Shown: positions 1 to 7,938, numbered from the stretch's first letter. The stretch is DNA of 64,000 nt from Thermoplasmatales archaeon (GCA_026127925.1 JAJSLM010000002.1:124001-188000); one strand, 5' to 3'. Made by a program: numbers and translations. Notes: generated from the sequence alone by a model not told the origin.

Positions 1-729
1 TTTGAGCATTTGAATCTCAGTTCAGAGAATATTAATGTGTCATTTCGATCAGATAATAGGAATATACTGAGCGGAAGTTCTGACGCCGGTGCAGCTGCAA
101 TCGGGGCTAACATAGTTCAGCTTTCTGGTGGGGTAGCTGATACAGAGAAATTTGAAAACGAATTAAGGGGTATTTCAGAAAGTGTAGGAAGAAGTTATCA
201 TGGTGGTTTGACTCTCACATGGTCATCTGGGAAAGAATGCTCAACTGAAGTGCTTCTTCCGCCAGAAAGTTTCAGAGATTATATCATCTTGGGGTGTAAT
301 TTCAGAGATCGGCGTAATCCATCGGACACAATTCATGAATCCGCTGTAAGACATCCTGCATACGCGGAACGTGTTAAAAGAACAAAAGAAAGAGCGAATA
401 CCCTTAAAAAATACTCAGAAGAAAAGGATATTAAGTCTATATTTGAACTTTCAATGAAAGACACGGATGATTACCACAACTTACTCGAACAAGTCAATGT
501 TAGAGTTATAAATGACAGGATGCGAAAGCTGATGAACAAGGTCAGGGAATTGAGAACGGAGACGTGGATGACCTATATAATTACCGGAGGCAGCAATGTT
601 TTCGTCCCGATTGAAAAAAAGGATCTAAAGACAGTATCGGAAAACCTAAGAGGAATGTGTGATAGCTTGATCCCGTTAAAAGTTGCAGGAAACGCTCATG
701 TCATAGACTCTTCAATTAGCATAAAGTGA
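1..729 (+). CDS. Mevalonate 3-kinase-like protein of the mevalonate diphosphate decarboxylase family (5' end outside window)
   Basis: The reading frame is open to base 1, so this is the C-terminal about 240 residues of a GHMP-fold protein that normally has about 320. The segment LSGSSDAGAAAIG matches the glycine/serine-rich GSGSACRS region of mevalonate diphosphate decarboxylases, and SMKDTDDYHNLLE matches their SMRDxNxFHA motif. The family's catalytic aspartate sits in YTFDAGPN. Here the segment is YIITGGSN, so Asp is replaced by Thr (codon 583-585). Loss of that Asp is the known signature of Thermoplasma mevalonate 3-kinase, which phosphorylates mevalonate without decarboxylating it. The paralogue that decarboxylates mevalonate 3,5-bisphosphate is the main alternative. 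The N-terminal lysine/leucine discriminator lies outside the window. The role inferred is isoprenoid/ether-lipid synthesis in the cytoplasm. Confidence 0.72.
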   Translation, partial: FEHLNLSSENINVSFRSDNRNILSGSSDAGAAAIGANIVQLSGGVADTEKFENELRGISESVGRSYHGGLTLTWSSGKECSTEVLLPPESFRDYIILGCNFRDRRNPSDTIHESAVRHPAYAERVKRTKERANTLKKYSEEKDIKSIFELSMKDTDDYHNLLEQVNVRVINDRMRKLMNKVRELRTETWMTYIITGGSNVFVPIEKKDLKTVSENLRGMCDSLIPLKVAGNAHVIDSSISIK

Positions 730-838
730 AGCGCGGTGAGCCGTCTGGGCATTAAAGTACTTCTTACATGTGGAATAAATCGTCCACAAGTCCGGTATAG
801 AAAAATATTAATTGTTTGATTATCTTTACCTTTTAGAG

Positions 839-1003
839 ATGGCAGAGAAAAAGAATGAAGGTTTTCAGTCCGGAGCTGGACTTATACGATACTTTGAGGA
901 AGAGGAAATCAAAGGTCCGGCGCTAGATCCTAAACTTGTCATTTATATCGGGATCGCTATGGCCGTCATAGTTGAGTTGGCTAAGATATTCTGGCCAATA
1001 TGA
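839..1003 (+). CDS. Preprotein translocase subunit Sec61 beta
   Basis: A 54-residue tail-anchored protein. It starts MAEKKNEGFQSGAGLIRYFEEEE, followed by one hydrophobic helix (about residues 31-50, VIYIGIAMAVIVELAKIFW). The SGAGLIRYFEEE stretch just before a single C-terminal membrane span is the hallmark of archaeal Sec61 beta (SecG-equivalent), the small accessory subunit of the SecYE channel. A longer in-frame start (TTG at 812) exists, but the ATG at 839 gives the usual family length and the usual Met-Ala-basic start. An AT-rich TATA-like stretch lies about 30 nt upstream (around 801-812). The SecE partner is encoded separately at 5426-5647. Confidence 0.88.
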   Translation: MAEKKNEGFQSGAGLIRYFEEEEIKGPALDPKLVIYIGIAMAVIVELAKIFWPI

Positions 1004-1133
1004 AGTATTTCTGCCAATAGTTTCGCTTCAATACATTTTTCTGAAAGAAAGATACCATCCAAATTAGTTTGAGATACAAGGCTTGATCTTCTCGCCGCAA
1101 AGAATTAAATTCAATTTGTCATTGCCCCTGTAA

Positions 1134-1208
1134 GCTCCGGTGGTGTAGTCCGGCCAAGCATAAGGGACTCTCAATTCCTCGACTCGGGTCCAAATCCCGA
1201 CCGGAGCA
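1134..1208 (+). tRNA. tRNA-Glu (CTC anticodon)
   Basis: Full cloverleaf. The acceptor stem GCTCCGG (1134-1140) pairs with CCGGAGC (1201-1207), with discriminator A at 1208. The T arm is TCGGG/CCCGA around a 7-nt loop. The anticodon stem AGGGA/TTCCT encloses CTCTCAA, giving anticodon CTC (reads GAG). The 3' CCA is not encoded, consistent with the CCA-adding enzyme gene in this window. No intron is visible. Confidence 0.93.
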
Positions 1209-1626
1209 TTACAAAACTCACACAATGCACTTTCAGGGGAAAATCGCTTTATATAAACGAAATTGAACCTTTTAATTATTGGAAAAGAACACCAATACGA
1301 AAAATAGATACCTGAATTAGATCAGTTGATTCTCAAAAACAATCCAAGGAATTGTATTATGGATAGTTACCATGAAAATTCAGATGCATTGCAACACCGA
1401 TACTTATAGATTGGGCATTGAAATCATCATTTCCACATCGAGGTTTAGAGCCGCAAAACATGAAGCTTGAAATTGTATTCGGACATAAGCTGCTTCGAGA
1501 ATCTGCGGTTCCTATGGCTCAGCAGAGACCATGAAAAGAGGCAACGGAAATTAAATGGCACATCAATAGTTCGCTATATTTCATATAGCGACAAATCTAT
1601 ATCAAGGAGGTGAATCACGTGACGGA
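1209..1626. other. Gene-poor stretch between tRNA-Glu and a membrane protein gene
   Basis: No convincing coding frame in this 418-nt gap. It contains a good TATA-like box (TTTATATA, about 1249-1256) shortly after the tRNA. No gene starts at the expected distance, so it could drive a short untranslated RNA. It also contains the inverted repeat at 1571-1591, annotated separately. The only short frame near the box is 16 codons and has nothing to support it. Confidence 0.4.
1571..1591. repeat. Perfect 9-bp inverted repeat upstream of the ribosome binding site
   Basis: TCGCTATAT (1571-1579) and ATATAGCGA (1583-1591) are perfect inverted arms around a TTC loop, ending 14 nt before the Shine-Dalgarno sequence AAGGAGGTGA (1604-1613) of the next gene. 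It could be an operator or an mRNA hairpin. Perfect symmetry and a 3-nt loop favour a real element, but nothing identifies its ligand. Confidence 0.5.
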
Positions 1627-2634
1627 ATGTCGTTTAATAAACTTTATGTTGTAGTAATAGTGATAGTGCTGGTAGCTGTTGCGATCGGGGGCGTTTTCAT
1701 TATCAAGGATCATTTTCCTGGGCCATCATCCAAGAAAAGCTCTGCTCTCTCGTCCCCCGGGTACCTTAATATAACGGTGGACAAAACCATAAACGATAGT
1801 GCGTACGCTAATTTTTTAGCTGAAAGTTATTTGGATTCAGGTTTTAATTCATCGTACCTTAATTCCACAGGTCTGTTTCTAAACAAAACCAGAATGCTTT
1901 ACAACTTGACTATAACTTACCACGGTATTGGAACTACCTATTTTGCCTGGCCTGATATACAAATACATACTACCGAAGGGAATGCCACAGAAGGGATTTT
2001 GGATGAGGATCCTGCTACGTTGCTGTTCGGGGCGAATGTTGGATATGTGGAATTGAGTAACAACCAGAGTATGTCTGGGCAAATTGCAGGTTATTTCAAT
2101 ACAACAGCCAGCGTGACATCCATCTCGGTTGAAAGTGCAGTTATACTTACAGGTGTGTCTAATGGATATGAATACAACCCAGATATCTCCGCAAGTACCT
2201 CTAAGATTCCAGGAGTCTCTTCATATCTTTCTGTACTTTCTCAGCACACAGGAGCTGAAACAGAATATCCGAACGTTACACTGGATGGCCATCAGATCGA
2301 TACTGAAATAAGTGGATGGACTCCTGCGAGTGGTGTTGCTGTTACGCCACTGAACATATCAGATCCATTCAGCCATCATAACGGTTCTGTTCTTCTCATA
2401 TATACCGGACAGACGATTACTGAAGATCTGAACGTTACTGATGGTAACAGTTCCTACTATTTTGTTCTTAATAGCGTAAGTGGAAATACAGGTGTGTCGT
2501 CTGTGAATAACCTCCCTCTTAGCACTGAAACCAGTGGGTATTTTGACATAACTGTGACTGTGGTTGGACCCAACTCTTCTTTCACTGGTCCACTGGTAAT
2601 AAACTTTAATGGGAAAATGGTTTCAATTTCATAA
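1627..2634 (+). CDS. Membrane-anchored, extracytoplasmic protein of unknown function
   Basis: A 335-residue protein with one N-terminal hydrophobic segment (residues 7-27, YVVVIVIVLVAVAIGGVFII) that should act as signal anchor. A Ser/Thr/Asn-rich extracellular domain follows, with many N-x-S/T sequons and no C-terminal anchor. The start ATG follows an unusually strong AAGGAGGTGA ribosome-binding site, at a spacing of 13 nt. This implies a true leader mRNA rather than the leaderless pattern common nearby. No recognisable enzymatic motif. The beta-rich composition resembles archaeal pseudopilin-like or cell-surface beta-sandwich proteins, but no family can be named. A perfect inverted repeat precedes the ribosome-binding site. 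Confidence 0.7.
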   Translation: MSFNKLYVVVIVIVLVAVAIGGVFIIKDHFPGPSSKKSSALSSPGYLNITVDKTINDSAYANFLAESYLDSGFNSSYLNSTGLFLNKTRMLYNLTITYHGIGTTYFAWPDIQIHTTEGNATEGILDEDPATLLFGANVGYVELSNNQSMSGQIAGYFNTTASVTSISVESAVILTGVSNGYEYNPDISASTSKIPGVSSYLSVLSQHTGAETEYPNVTLDGHQIDTEISGWTPASGVAVTPLNISDPFSHHNGSVLLIYTGQTITEDLNVTDGNSSYYFVLNSVSGNTGVSSVNNLPLSTETSGYFDITVTVVGPNSSFTGPLVINFNGKMVSIS

Positions 2635-2865
2635 ACACATCTTTTCTTTCTTCTATATAAAATTCTTATTATCCATTTGCCGAACCCGTACAGCGGACTC
2701 CGTAATTATGAGTTACGTGTTTTTCAGGTACTCCAATTATTTGGTTTAGAATGAATTCTTTTCTGGAAAATCCGAAATAAAGACAACTACATCGATATAC
2801 TTCCAGGAAAAATACATGAAGAAAAATGAGATCAAAAAAAGCTACAAAAATAAATGCAATGATGT

Positions 2866-3141
2866 TTAGAATAATCCTTTTTTGTAGACGTTTTTTACTT
2901 CAAAAGCCTGTATGTCCCATGTCGGGCCCAGTGATTTTGCAACTTCCATGAGGTGATTCAAAGAGTCCGCTTCCCATTTACATACAGCCATATTTTTTCC
3001 CTGACCAAGATCTATTTCAAGCAATTTAAGTCCAGATGGTAATTTCTTTTCTTTAGCCATCGAGGTTACTTTGTTAGCAAAATCCATAACTTTGTCTTTC
3101 TGGTCATCTTTCCAACTGTGCACTACAACTATTTCTGTCAT
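2866..3141 (-). CDS. Small conserved hypothetical protein, ferredoxin-like alpha+beta fold likely
   Basis: A 91-residue soluble protein with no Cys cluster, signal or membrane segment. The order of predicted elements is strand (TEIVVVHSW), long helix (residues 12-34), strand (GLKLLEIDLG), strand (NMAVCKWEA), helix (LNHLMEVAKSLG) and strand (WDIQAFEVKNVY). This fits a dimeric alpha/beta-barrel (ferredoxin-like) domain such as those of DUF3303-type proteins. Function unknown. The region upstream of its ATG (3142-3200) is extremely A/T-rich, with TATA-like sequences on the minus strand. It is monocistronic. Confidence 0.65.
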   Translation of the reverse strand: MTEIVVVHSWKDDQKDKVMDFANKVTSMAKEKKLPSGLKLLEIDLGQGKNMAVCKWEADSLNHLMEVAKSLGPTWDIQAFEVKNVYKKGLF

Positions 3142-3473
3142 ATATAATCATTAATGAACAGTATTTAAATATATTTAATTAAACGTTATAAATTGTATAT
3201 ATATTATAAAAATTGATTCGATTAATCAAGGAGTAGTGTTTTCACTTTGTAGACATCGGCCTGATTTCCCGGAAAGTTTTGAATATTCACGTCAAAAATA
3301 CTTGGGATGAGGACAGAAATGAATTGTTAACCTAGGAACGATAAAAAAAAATACGCCGCAAGCCATAATATAGGGGAACCTCAAACCCCCTCTTAAGAAG
3401 AAGGGACTTGTAATTCTACAGGACAAGGAATATTGTGGTCATTACCGTGTGAAAATAAGTGAATTGCTTGAGT
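3142..3473. other. Intergenic region with promoter and terminator-like sequences only
   Basis: The 332-nt gap between two minus-strand genes shows no supported coding frame. The left part is A/T-rich and likely holds the promoter of the small gene ending at 2866. The right end carries an inverted repeat that overlaps the stop of the SDR gene (annotated separately). Short pairings such as GGGG/CCCC near 3374-3390 are too weak to call an RNA. Confidence 0.4.
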
Positions 3474-3479
3474 TCACTT
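3457..3479 (-). terminator. Hairpin overlapping the stop codon of the SDR gene
   Basis: The arms AAGTGAA (3457-3463) and TTCACTT (3473-3479) pair perfectly around a 9-nt loop. On the minus strand they are followed by a short T-rich run (RC of 3450-3456). They lie exactly at the end of the SDR reading frame, so a transcription-end or 3'-stability role is plausible. Confidence 0.35.
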
Positions 3480-4319
3480 CTTTGCTTCGCGGATTAATTT
3501 CCATTCATCATCTGTCAGCATGTCGAGAAAGTTAAATTGACCGGCAAGCCAGAGGCCTTCCCCACCGTCGAATTTTATGATATCTCCATTTATGTAAGTG
3601 CACGCATCAGAAATGAGAAATATGGCCAGGTTTATCAGCTCTTGAAGCGAACCGAATGTACCCAAAGGAACCCTTTTCAATAAAATGTCTCTTATCTCTT
3701 TCGTAGGCGCGAGATGAGACATTGCACCTTCGGTCGGAACGATGCCGGGGGCTATAGCTATGTGCCTTATGCCGTATTTGCCCCACTCAGCGGCAAGAGA
3801 TTCAGTAAGTGCTAAAACTCCAGACTTGCCAATTGCAGACGGAACTACATAAGCCGAACCAGTTTGTCCGTATATTGTAGAAATATTAATGATCGTACCT
3901 CGCTGCTTTTTCTCTATCCACCTCTTTCCAAGGTCCATTGTCAGGTTTATAGTTCCATTGAGAACTATTCCTATGACAGAATTGAATGCGTTGAGTGAAA
4001 GCCTCTCGGTTTTGCTAATAAAATTTCCAGCAGCATTATTGACCAGAGTGTTAATTTCTCCAAACTGCTCCAAAAAATAATTCACAGAATATTTTACCTG
4101 TTCCGCATCACGGATGTCGCATCTTGAGTATATCGCGTCTATTCCCAGATCATGCATATCGTCTATTGTTTCTTTTAGAACATCCTCTCTGCGTCCTACA
4201 ATCGCAACCTTTGCTCCAAGTTGTCCAATCCCGATTCCTATCTCTCTTCCGAGACCTGTCCCTCCGCCACTGATAAGTACTTTTTTTCCTTCCAGTATTT
4301 TATCTTTGAATATGTCCAT
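3474..4319 (-). CDS. 2,4-dienoyl-CoA reductase-type short-chain dehydrogenase
   Basis: A 281-residue NAD(P)-binding Rossmann enzyme. The cofactor motif is ISGGGTGLG (residues 16-24), and R43-R44 after beta2 suggests NADPH. NNAAGNF (94-100) is present. The classical YxxxK is absent: the equivalent position is S161-A-I-G-K165 in VVPSAIGKSG, with a Tyr at 150 eleven residues earlier. This Tyr/Ser/Lys arrangement is that of mitochondrial-type 2,4-dienoyl-CoA reductases (Y199/S210/K214 in human DECR1), so the substrate is probably an unsaturated acyl-CoA. An FadH-like flavoprotein (13240) and an acyl-CoA synthetase (30753) elsewhere in the window could serve the same fatty-acid chemistry. An enoyl- or ketoacyl-CoA reductase activity cannot be excluded. 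Confidence 0.82.
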   Translation of the reverse strand: MDIFKDKILEGKKVLISGGGTGLGREIGIGIGQLGAKVAIVGRREDVLKETIDDMHDLGIDAIYSRCDIRDAEQVKYSVNYFLEQFGEINTLVNNAAGNFISKTERLSLNAFNSVIGIVLNGTINLTMDLGKRWIEKKQRGTIINISTIYGQTGSAYVVPSAIGKSGVLALTESLAAEWGKYGIRHIAIAPGIVPTEGAMSHLAPTKEIRDILLKRVPLGTFGSLQELINLAIFLISDACTYINGDIIKFDGGEGLWLAGQFNFLDMLTDDEWKLIREAKK

Positions 4320-4381
4320 GCAATTGAATGTTTTCAGCCGATAAGATTCTTTGCCTGGTAGGACACCAAGACGTTGTTTTA

Positions 4382-4458
4382 AGCAACATTAACATAAAGC
4401 AAAAATGTTGCTATTGCTTCACGCACATGGAAAGTGAGGTGCTATTTTACAAGCACCT
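4382..4458. promoter_or_regulatory. Two perfect inverted repeats upstream of the SDR gene
   Basis: AGCAACATT (4382-4390) pairs with AATGTTGCT (4404-4412), and AGGTGCT (4437-4443) pairs with AGCACCT (4452-4458). They lie 60-140 bp upstream of the SDR start on the minus strand. Such positions suit operator sites or an upstream RNA, but no regulator can be assigned. Confidence 0.35.
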
Positions 4459-4746
4459 TATTAGAATGAGGTCCAGATATGTTGCCTACTCCACGTAAAA
4501 CAGGAAGATAATGTCTGACTAACTGACGTTTATGAAAATATCAAGTCACAAATGATTTCAATTTCAGATCATTCAAATATTTGAGACCTGTTTGATGAAC
4601 TGCATGTCGATCACGCTATCTTAATTTATTTGCTTTGTGTGGTGGCTCTCACGTGTTAAAATGTGCAGTCTATCAGTTAATTTTAAGGAACATTACATTT
4701 GTCGGAATTTCTTGAAATTTACGGATACGTATTATCCACGCGATCA

Positions 4747-4757
4747 TTTATATAAAT
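4747..4757 (+). promoter_or_regulatory. TATA box of a leaderless promoter
   Basis: TTTATATAAAT is centred about 27 nt before the ATG at 4779, the normal archaeal TATA-to-start-site distance, so transcription should begin at or next to the start codon. Confidence 0.7.
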
Positions 4758-4778
4758 CCAGCAGATAAACAAATTGTT

Positions 4779-5330
4779 ATGAATCAAGAATTCCACGACG
4801 AAAACAAGCCGCCCTTCCCGGACTCCTTTTTTGAGGGTCTGGATAAGATAAAGCTAGCTGCATTGGTTCTAATAATAGGTACATTATTATCGCTGGTATC
4901 TCTATTTGTTCCAGCAGTAGCAATTGTAGCGGCGATATTAGTTATTATAATTGTATGGGTTGAGCTCATTGGTGGTTTCAGGCTTCTTAAGGAAAGCAAT
5001 GCTGATTACGGTATAGGACTAACTGGTGCATACGGATTGATCGTAGCTGCCATAATTCTTTTTATCGGCGGAATATCCGTATTTGTTCTTCCCCCATTTG
5101 GTTTACTGGTCGTAATCCTGGGCGCTGTTTTAGGGATCCTTGCTGGTATACTTGTTGCTATAGGCTTATTCAGGATCGGAAGCAAAAATGGAAGTGGATT
5201 GATGGAAGTCGGGGCAGTTTTGGTGATATTTATTTCATTTATAGGTTGGATCCTTGTTTATGTATCTATAGGCGAGATTAAGAACAAAGCTAATAAGAGA
5301 AATGCTGAACAGTCGTTCAAAAGCCAGTAG
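4779..5330 (+). CDS. Multi-pass membrane protein, DUF973/DUF996-like
   Basis: A 183-residue protein with a short acidic/proline-rich cytosolic N-terminus and about five hydrophobic helices (roughly 27-47, 48-66, 82-103, 106-130, 142-163) separated by very short loops. It ends in a basic tail. Many Gly/Ile/Val residues and the GIGLxGAYGLI segment resemble archaeal DUF973/DUF996 membrane proteins of unknown function. No catalytic residues are apparent. It lies 95 nt upstream of secE with its own leaderless TATA box, so cotranscription with the secE-spt5 cluster is possible but not required. Confidence 0.7.
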   Translation: MNQEFHDENKPPFPDSFFEGLDKIKLAALVLIIGTLLSLVSLFVPAVAIVAAILVIIIVWVELIGGFRLLKESNADYGIGLTGAYGLIVAAIILFIGGISVFVLPPFGLLVVILGAVLGILAGILVAIGLFRIGSKNGSGLMEVGAVLVIFISFIGWILVYVSIGEIKNKANKRNAEQSFKSQ

Positions 5331-5425
5331 TTAAAAATATAGAATTAAATATAATATTTATCAAAAATTATCCTTTATTGGAAAAAAGCTTTATTGTTAA
5401 TTATCCTTTACTCTTTAGAGATATA

Positions 5426-5647
5426 ATGACTGTTGACGACAAATTATTGGAGGTACAGGAGAAAATCGAGAGAAAGGTAGGAGGAATAGGAAGAGGAAAA
5501 TATTCTCGTGTACTTAAAATGGCTAAAAAACCAAATAGAGAAGAGTACGTTAAGGTTGTTCTGATTACCGGGATCGGAATAATATTGCTGGGTGTTGTTG
5601 GTTTTGTCATTTATCTGATAATGGGTGTTTATATTCACCTACCTTAG
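5426..5647 (+). CDS. secE: Preprotein translocase subunit Sec61 gamma (SecE)
   Basis: A 73-residue single-span protein. An amphipathic N-terminal helix (VQEKIERKVGGIGRGKYSRVLKMAKKP) is followed by KPNREEYVKV and a transmembrane helix (VVLITGIGIILLGVVGFVIYLIM). The xPxxxE motif before the membrane helix is diagnostic for SecE/Sec61 gamma, the clamp around SecY. A TTG 48 nt earlier is in frame, but the ATG at 5426 gives the normal archaeal length. It is 13 nt from spt5, the conserved archaeal secE-spt5 pairing. Confidence 0.9.
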   Translation: MTVDDKLLEVQEKIERKVGGIGRGKYSRVLKMAKKPNREEYVKVVLITGIGIILLGVVGFVIYLIMGVYIHLP

Positions 5648-5660
5648 GGGTAGAATAAAA

Positions 5661-6527
5661 ATGGAAAATCAGGTTGAATTTGTAGATATTAATAGTAATG
5701 ATTCTTCTGTAGGATGTGGTAAGACTGTAGAGGTACCTGTAATCCTAAGAGAGAGCCAGATAAAAAGAAAATTCGAAATAACTCTGTCGGTAGATTTCAA
5801 TCAGGTGGATAAGTTGGTTGAGTGGTTCGTATCCGTTCAGGATCAGAAAAATAAATCCATAAGCGTTTCTCCAATGGATAAGAAAGACCTAACCGTTGAG
5901 GTTGAGCTCGACGAAGGTGAGAGCAGGAAGGTAGTTTTTTCAATAACAACCCCAAAAGGAGGATACATAGGGGATTTGGCAGCGTTTACCATTTCTGTAA
6001 AATCGGAAGACGGTCTTCTTTCAGCAACAAAATTACTTAAACTAACTCTTGCACCTATGATAATAGCTATGAAGACAACTGTTGGAAACGAATTACCAGT
6101 TTCTGTTGATCTTGAAAGGAAAAGTAACAGAGATATGGAGGAGAGGCGAATGAATGATCCTAATGCTATCAACGAGGTACTTTCCATTCTATCTCCCTAT
6201 GAAGTGAAGGGTTATGTTTTTGCAGAAGTCATGCACCCCGATAGGGTAAGCTATATTGCAAAAGGAATAAAGGGATTCAAAGGTGTGGTAACAGGTAACA
6301 TCGATATAGAAGAGATTGCGCATTATCTCATTCCTAAACCTGCGGTGTCTGGTCTTGAACTTGGCGCATTTGTTGAGCTGATAGATGGACCGTTTAAGGG
6401 TGAAAAGGCGAAGATAATGTCCATAGACTCAAATAAAGAGGAAGTTACAGTACAACTTGTAGAATCTATGGTCCCAATTCCAGTGACAGTAAAGGCAGAA
6501 GCAATAAGAATGCTTGATGTAAAGTAA
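5661..6527 (+). CDS. spt5: Transcription elongation factor Spt5 (NusG homologue) with an extra N-terminal domain
   Basis: 288 residues from ATG 5661, preceded by an AGGGG-like ribosome-binding site. The last about 150 residues are the usual archaeal Spt5. The NGN domain (about 136-230) binds RNA polymerase with Spt4, and the C-terminal KOW domain (about 230-288) carries LGAFVELIDGPFKGEKAKI. The first about 125 residues are extra: beta-strand rich, with VPVILRES, FEITLSVDF and LTVEVELDEGESRKVVFSITTP, resembling an Ig/NEW3-like beta-sandwich. Typical archaeal Spt5 is about 150 residues. It is 5 nt upstream of an unknown gene. An in-frame codon upstream would add 12 residues and overlap secE, so the ATG at 5661 is preferred. 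Confidence 0.88.
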   Translation: MENQVEFVDINSNDSSVGCGKTVEVPVILRESQIKRKFEITLSVDFNQVDKLVEWFVSVQDQKNKSISVSPMDKKDLTVEVELDEGESRKVVFSITTPKGGYIGDLAAFTISVKSEDGLLSATKLLKLTLAPMIIAMKTTVGNELPVSVDLERKSNRDMEERRMNDPNAINEVLSILSPYEVKGYVFAEVMHPDRVSYIAKGIKGFKGVVTGNIDIEEIAHYLIPKPAVSGLELGAFVELIDGPFKGEKAKIMSIDSNKEEVTVQLVESMVPIPVTVKAEAIRMLDVK

Positions 6528-6532
6528 TCATT

Positions 6533-7936
6533 ATGAGACTGAAGTCACCTTCAAAGGAGAGTCAGAAAACATTTCAGGAACATCTCAGGAAACTGTTCGA
6601 AAATCCTGAAGTTATAATTCCTCATTGCATAGATGGAGGATTATTTTGTCCATTCACTTCTTATGAGAAGAAATTATCCTCATCAAAATCCAATTTCGAG
6701 AAATTCTCGAAATCCGCGGATCAATTTCTTTCTGGTATGGCGGAATCTTATAAGGTTGTCAACTCAGATGCCCTGCCTCTCCTAGGGATGATAAAGACGC
6801 AGTTTGGATCTGTTGAATTTGCAAAGAGGGGAGACACTGATGAAAACGTACTTGCGGGGATACAGCACTATGATGATCCATTGTGGCGAATGATGGCTCA
6901 CTACACACTCTCTAAATCAAAAGGTGTCAGAATTTATTCCTCAACTAATTATTTTCTAGCGTCATGTAAGAACACTTCTCCCGGAAAGGATTTCTTTCTT
7001 GATGCGCTTAAGGATGAAGGCATAGACGTTACGGTTGCTGATAATACGATAACAGTCGGTACAACGGGCAACAGTATGACTGTGACCCACCTGAATTCCG
7101 TTAACTTTAAGATTTTCGAGAACTCAAACCATAACACAATGATGGCTCTGCTGAGGCATGAACTTACACCGGACATATGGGCTGATTTTAAGTTCTCCTT
7201 CGATTATCTTCAGGATCAGGTTTCGGAAACTCAAACAGATCTTCTGGAATCCTACTCACAGGGTAGAATAAATGACAGAGAAGTCATTAAGTTGATTAGT
7301 GAATTCCGAGAAAAGGAAGCGATCAAGAAAGGGGCTTTTATGGTGGGTTCTGAAGTTTATCCTGGGCCAGAAGAATTCGTGAATGCGCACGATTTTATTT
7401 ACGTTGATAAGAGCGTTATTATTCAGTGCTTAAAGGAATATGGAAAGGGAATAAGGATGGATACATTTTCCGAGCGTAAGGTCCTTGATGTGCTTTGGCC
7501 TGGCTTTAAAACGGAGATTCTAAAATCCATATTCCCTTCAGAACCGGATTCTTTTTTGAACTCCGCCAAAGGATCTCCGACGGAACAGATTATAGCACTT
7601 AAAGGCAGGCTAAAGGTCGACGAACTTAAAATCTCTGCAGAGGGTACAACTAGAGATTCTGCGTTTCTAGTCGATATCTTGAAAAATTATTTCAGTTACG
7701 GCAAAGACAGGACAATCCGCAATTTTGAAAAATCACTGGGGGAGTCTGTTACCAGGAAAGCTATTTTCCTGGCATTTCTAGACAGTGTCGGCGAAAGGAG
7801 GAACAGAGAATGGCAGTTCACTGAAACTGAAACCGATCTTGCTCAGAAAATTTCTCCGCATATAAAGAATATTTTAAAGGCTGGCCCGGATCACGCAACC
7901 GAAGAGATAGAGAAAATAAAAGCTTACGTTAGATAA
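6533..7936 (+). CDS. Conserved-looking cytosolic protein of unknown function in the secE-spt5-PUA cluster
   Basis: A 467-residue protein with no signal peptide, membrane helix or recognised motif. I do not recognise the family. It looks alpha/beta in the first half (VRIYSSTNYFLASC; IDVTVADNTITVG) and strongly helical and charged afterwards (DLLESYSQGRINDREVIKLISEFREKEAIKKG; a C-terminal helix rich in Lys/Glu). It lies 5 nt after spt5 and 2 nt before a PUA-domain gene, so all three are probably one transcript. A role near transcription, translation or RNA is a guess by association only. Codon use looks like its neighbours, which argues against recent transfer. Confidence 0.7.
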   Translation: MRLKSPSKESQKTFQEHLRKLFENPEVIIPHCIDGGLFCPFTSYEKKLSSSKSNFEKFSKSADQFLSGMAESYKVVNSDALPLLGMIKTQFGSVEFAKRGDTDENVLAGIQHYDDPLWRMMAHYTLSKSKGVRIYSSTNYFLASCKNTSPGKDFFLDALKDEGIDVTVADNTITVGTTGNSMTVTHLNSVNFKIFENSNHNTMMALLRHELTPDIWADFKFSFDYLQDQVSETQTDLLESYSQGRINDREVIKLISEFREKEAIKKGAFMVGSEVYPGPEEFVNAHDFIYVDKSVIIQCLKEYGKGIRMDTFSERKVLDVLWPGFKTEILKSIFPSEPDSFLNSAKGSPTEQIIALKGRLKVDELKISAEGTTRDSAFLVDILKNYFSYGKDRTIRNFEKSLGESVTRKAIFLAFLDSVGERRNREWQFTETETDLAQKISPHIKNILKAGPDHATEEIEKIKAYVR

Positions 7937-7938
7937 AC

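Larger units (their letters stand above)
4320..4778. other. Divergent intergenic region with inverted repeats and a leaderless promoter
   Basis: This 459-nt divergent gap has no supported reading frame. It holds two perfect inverted repeats near the SDR side (annotated separately) and the TATA box of the membrane protein gene on the right. Confidence 0.45.
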
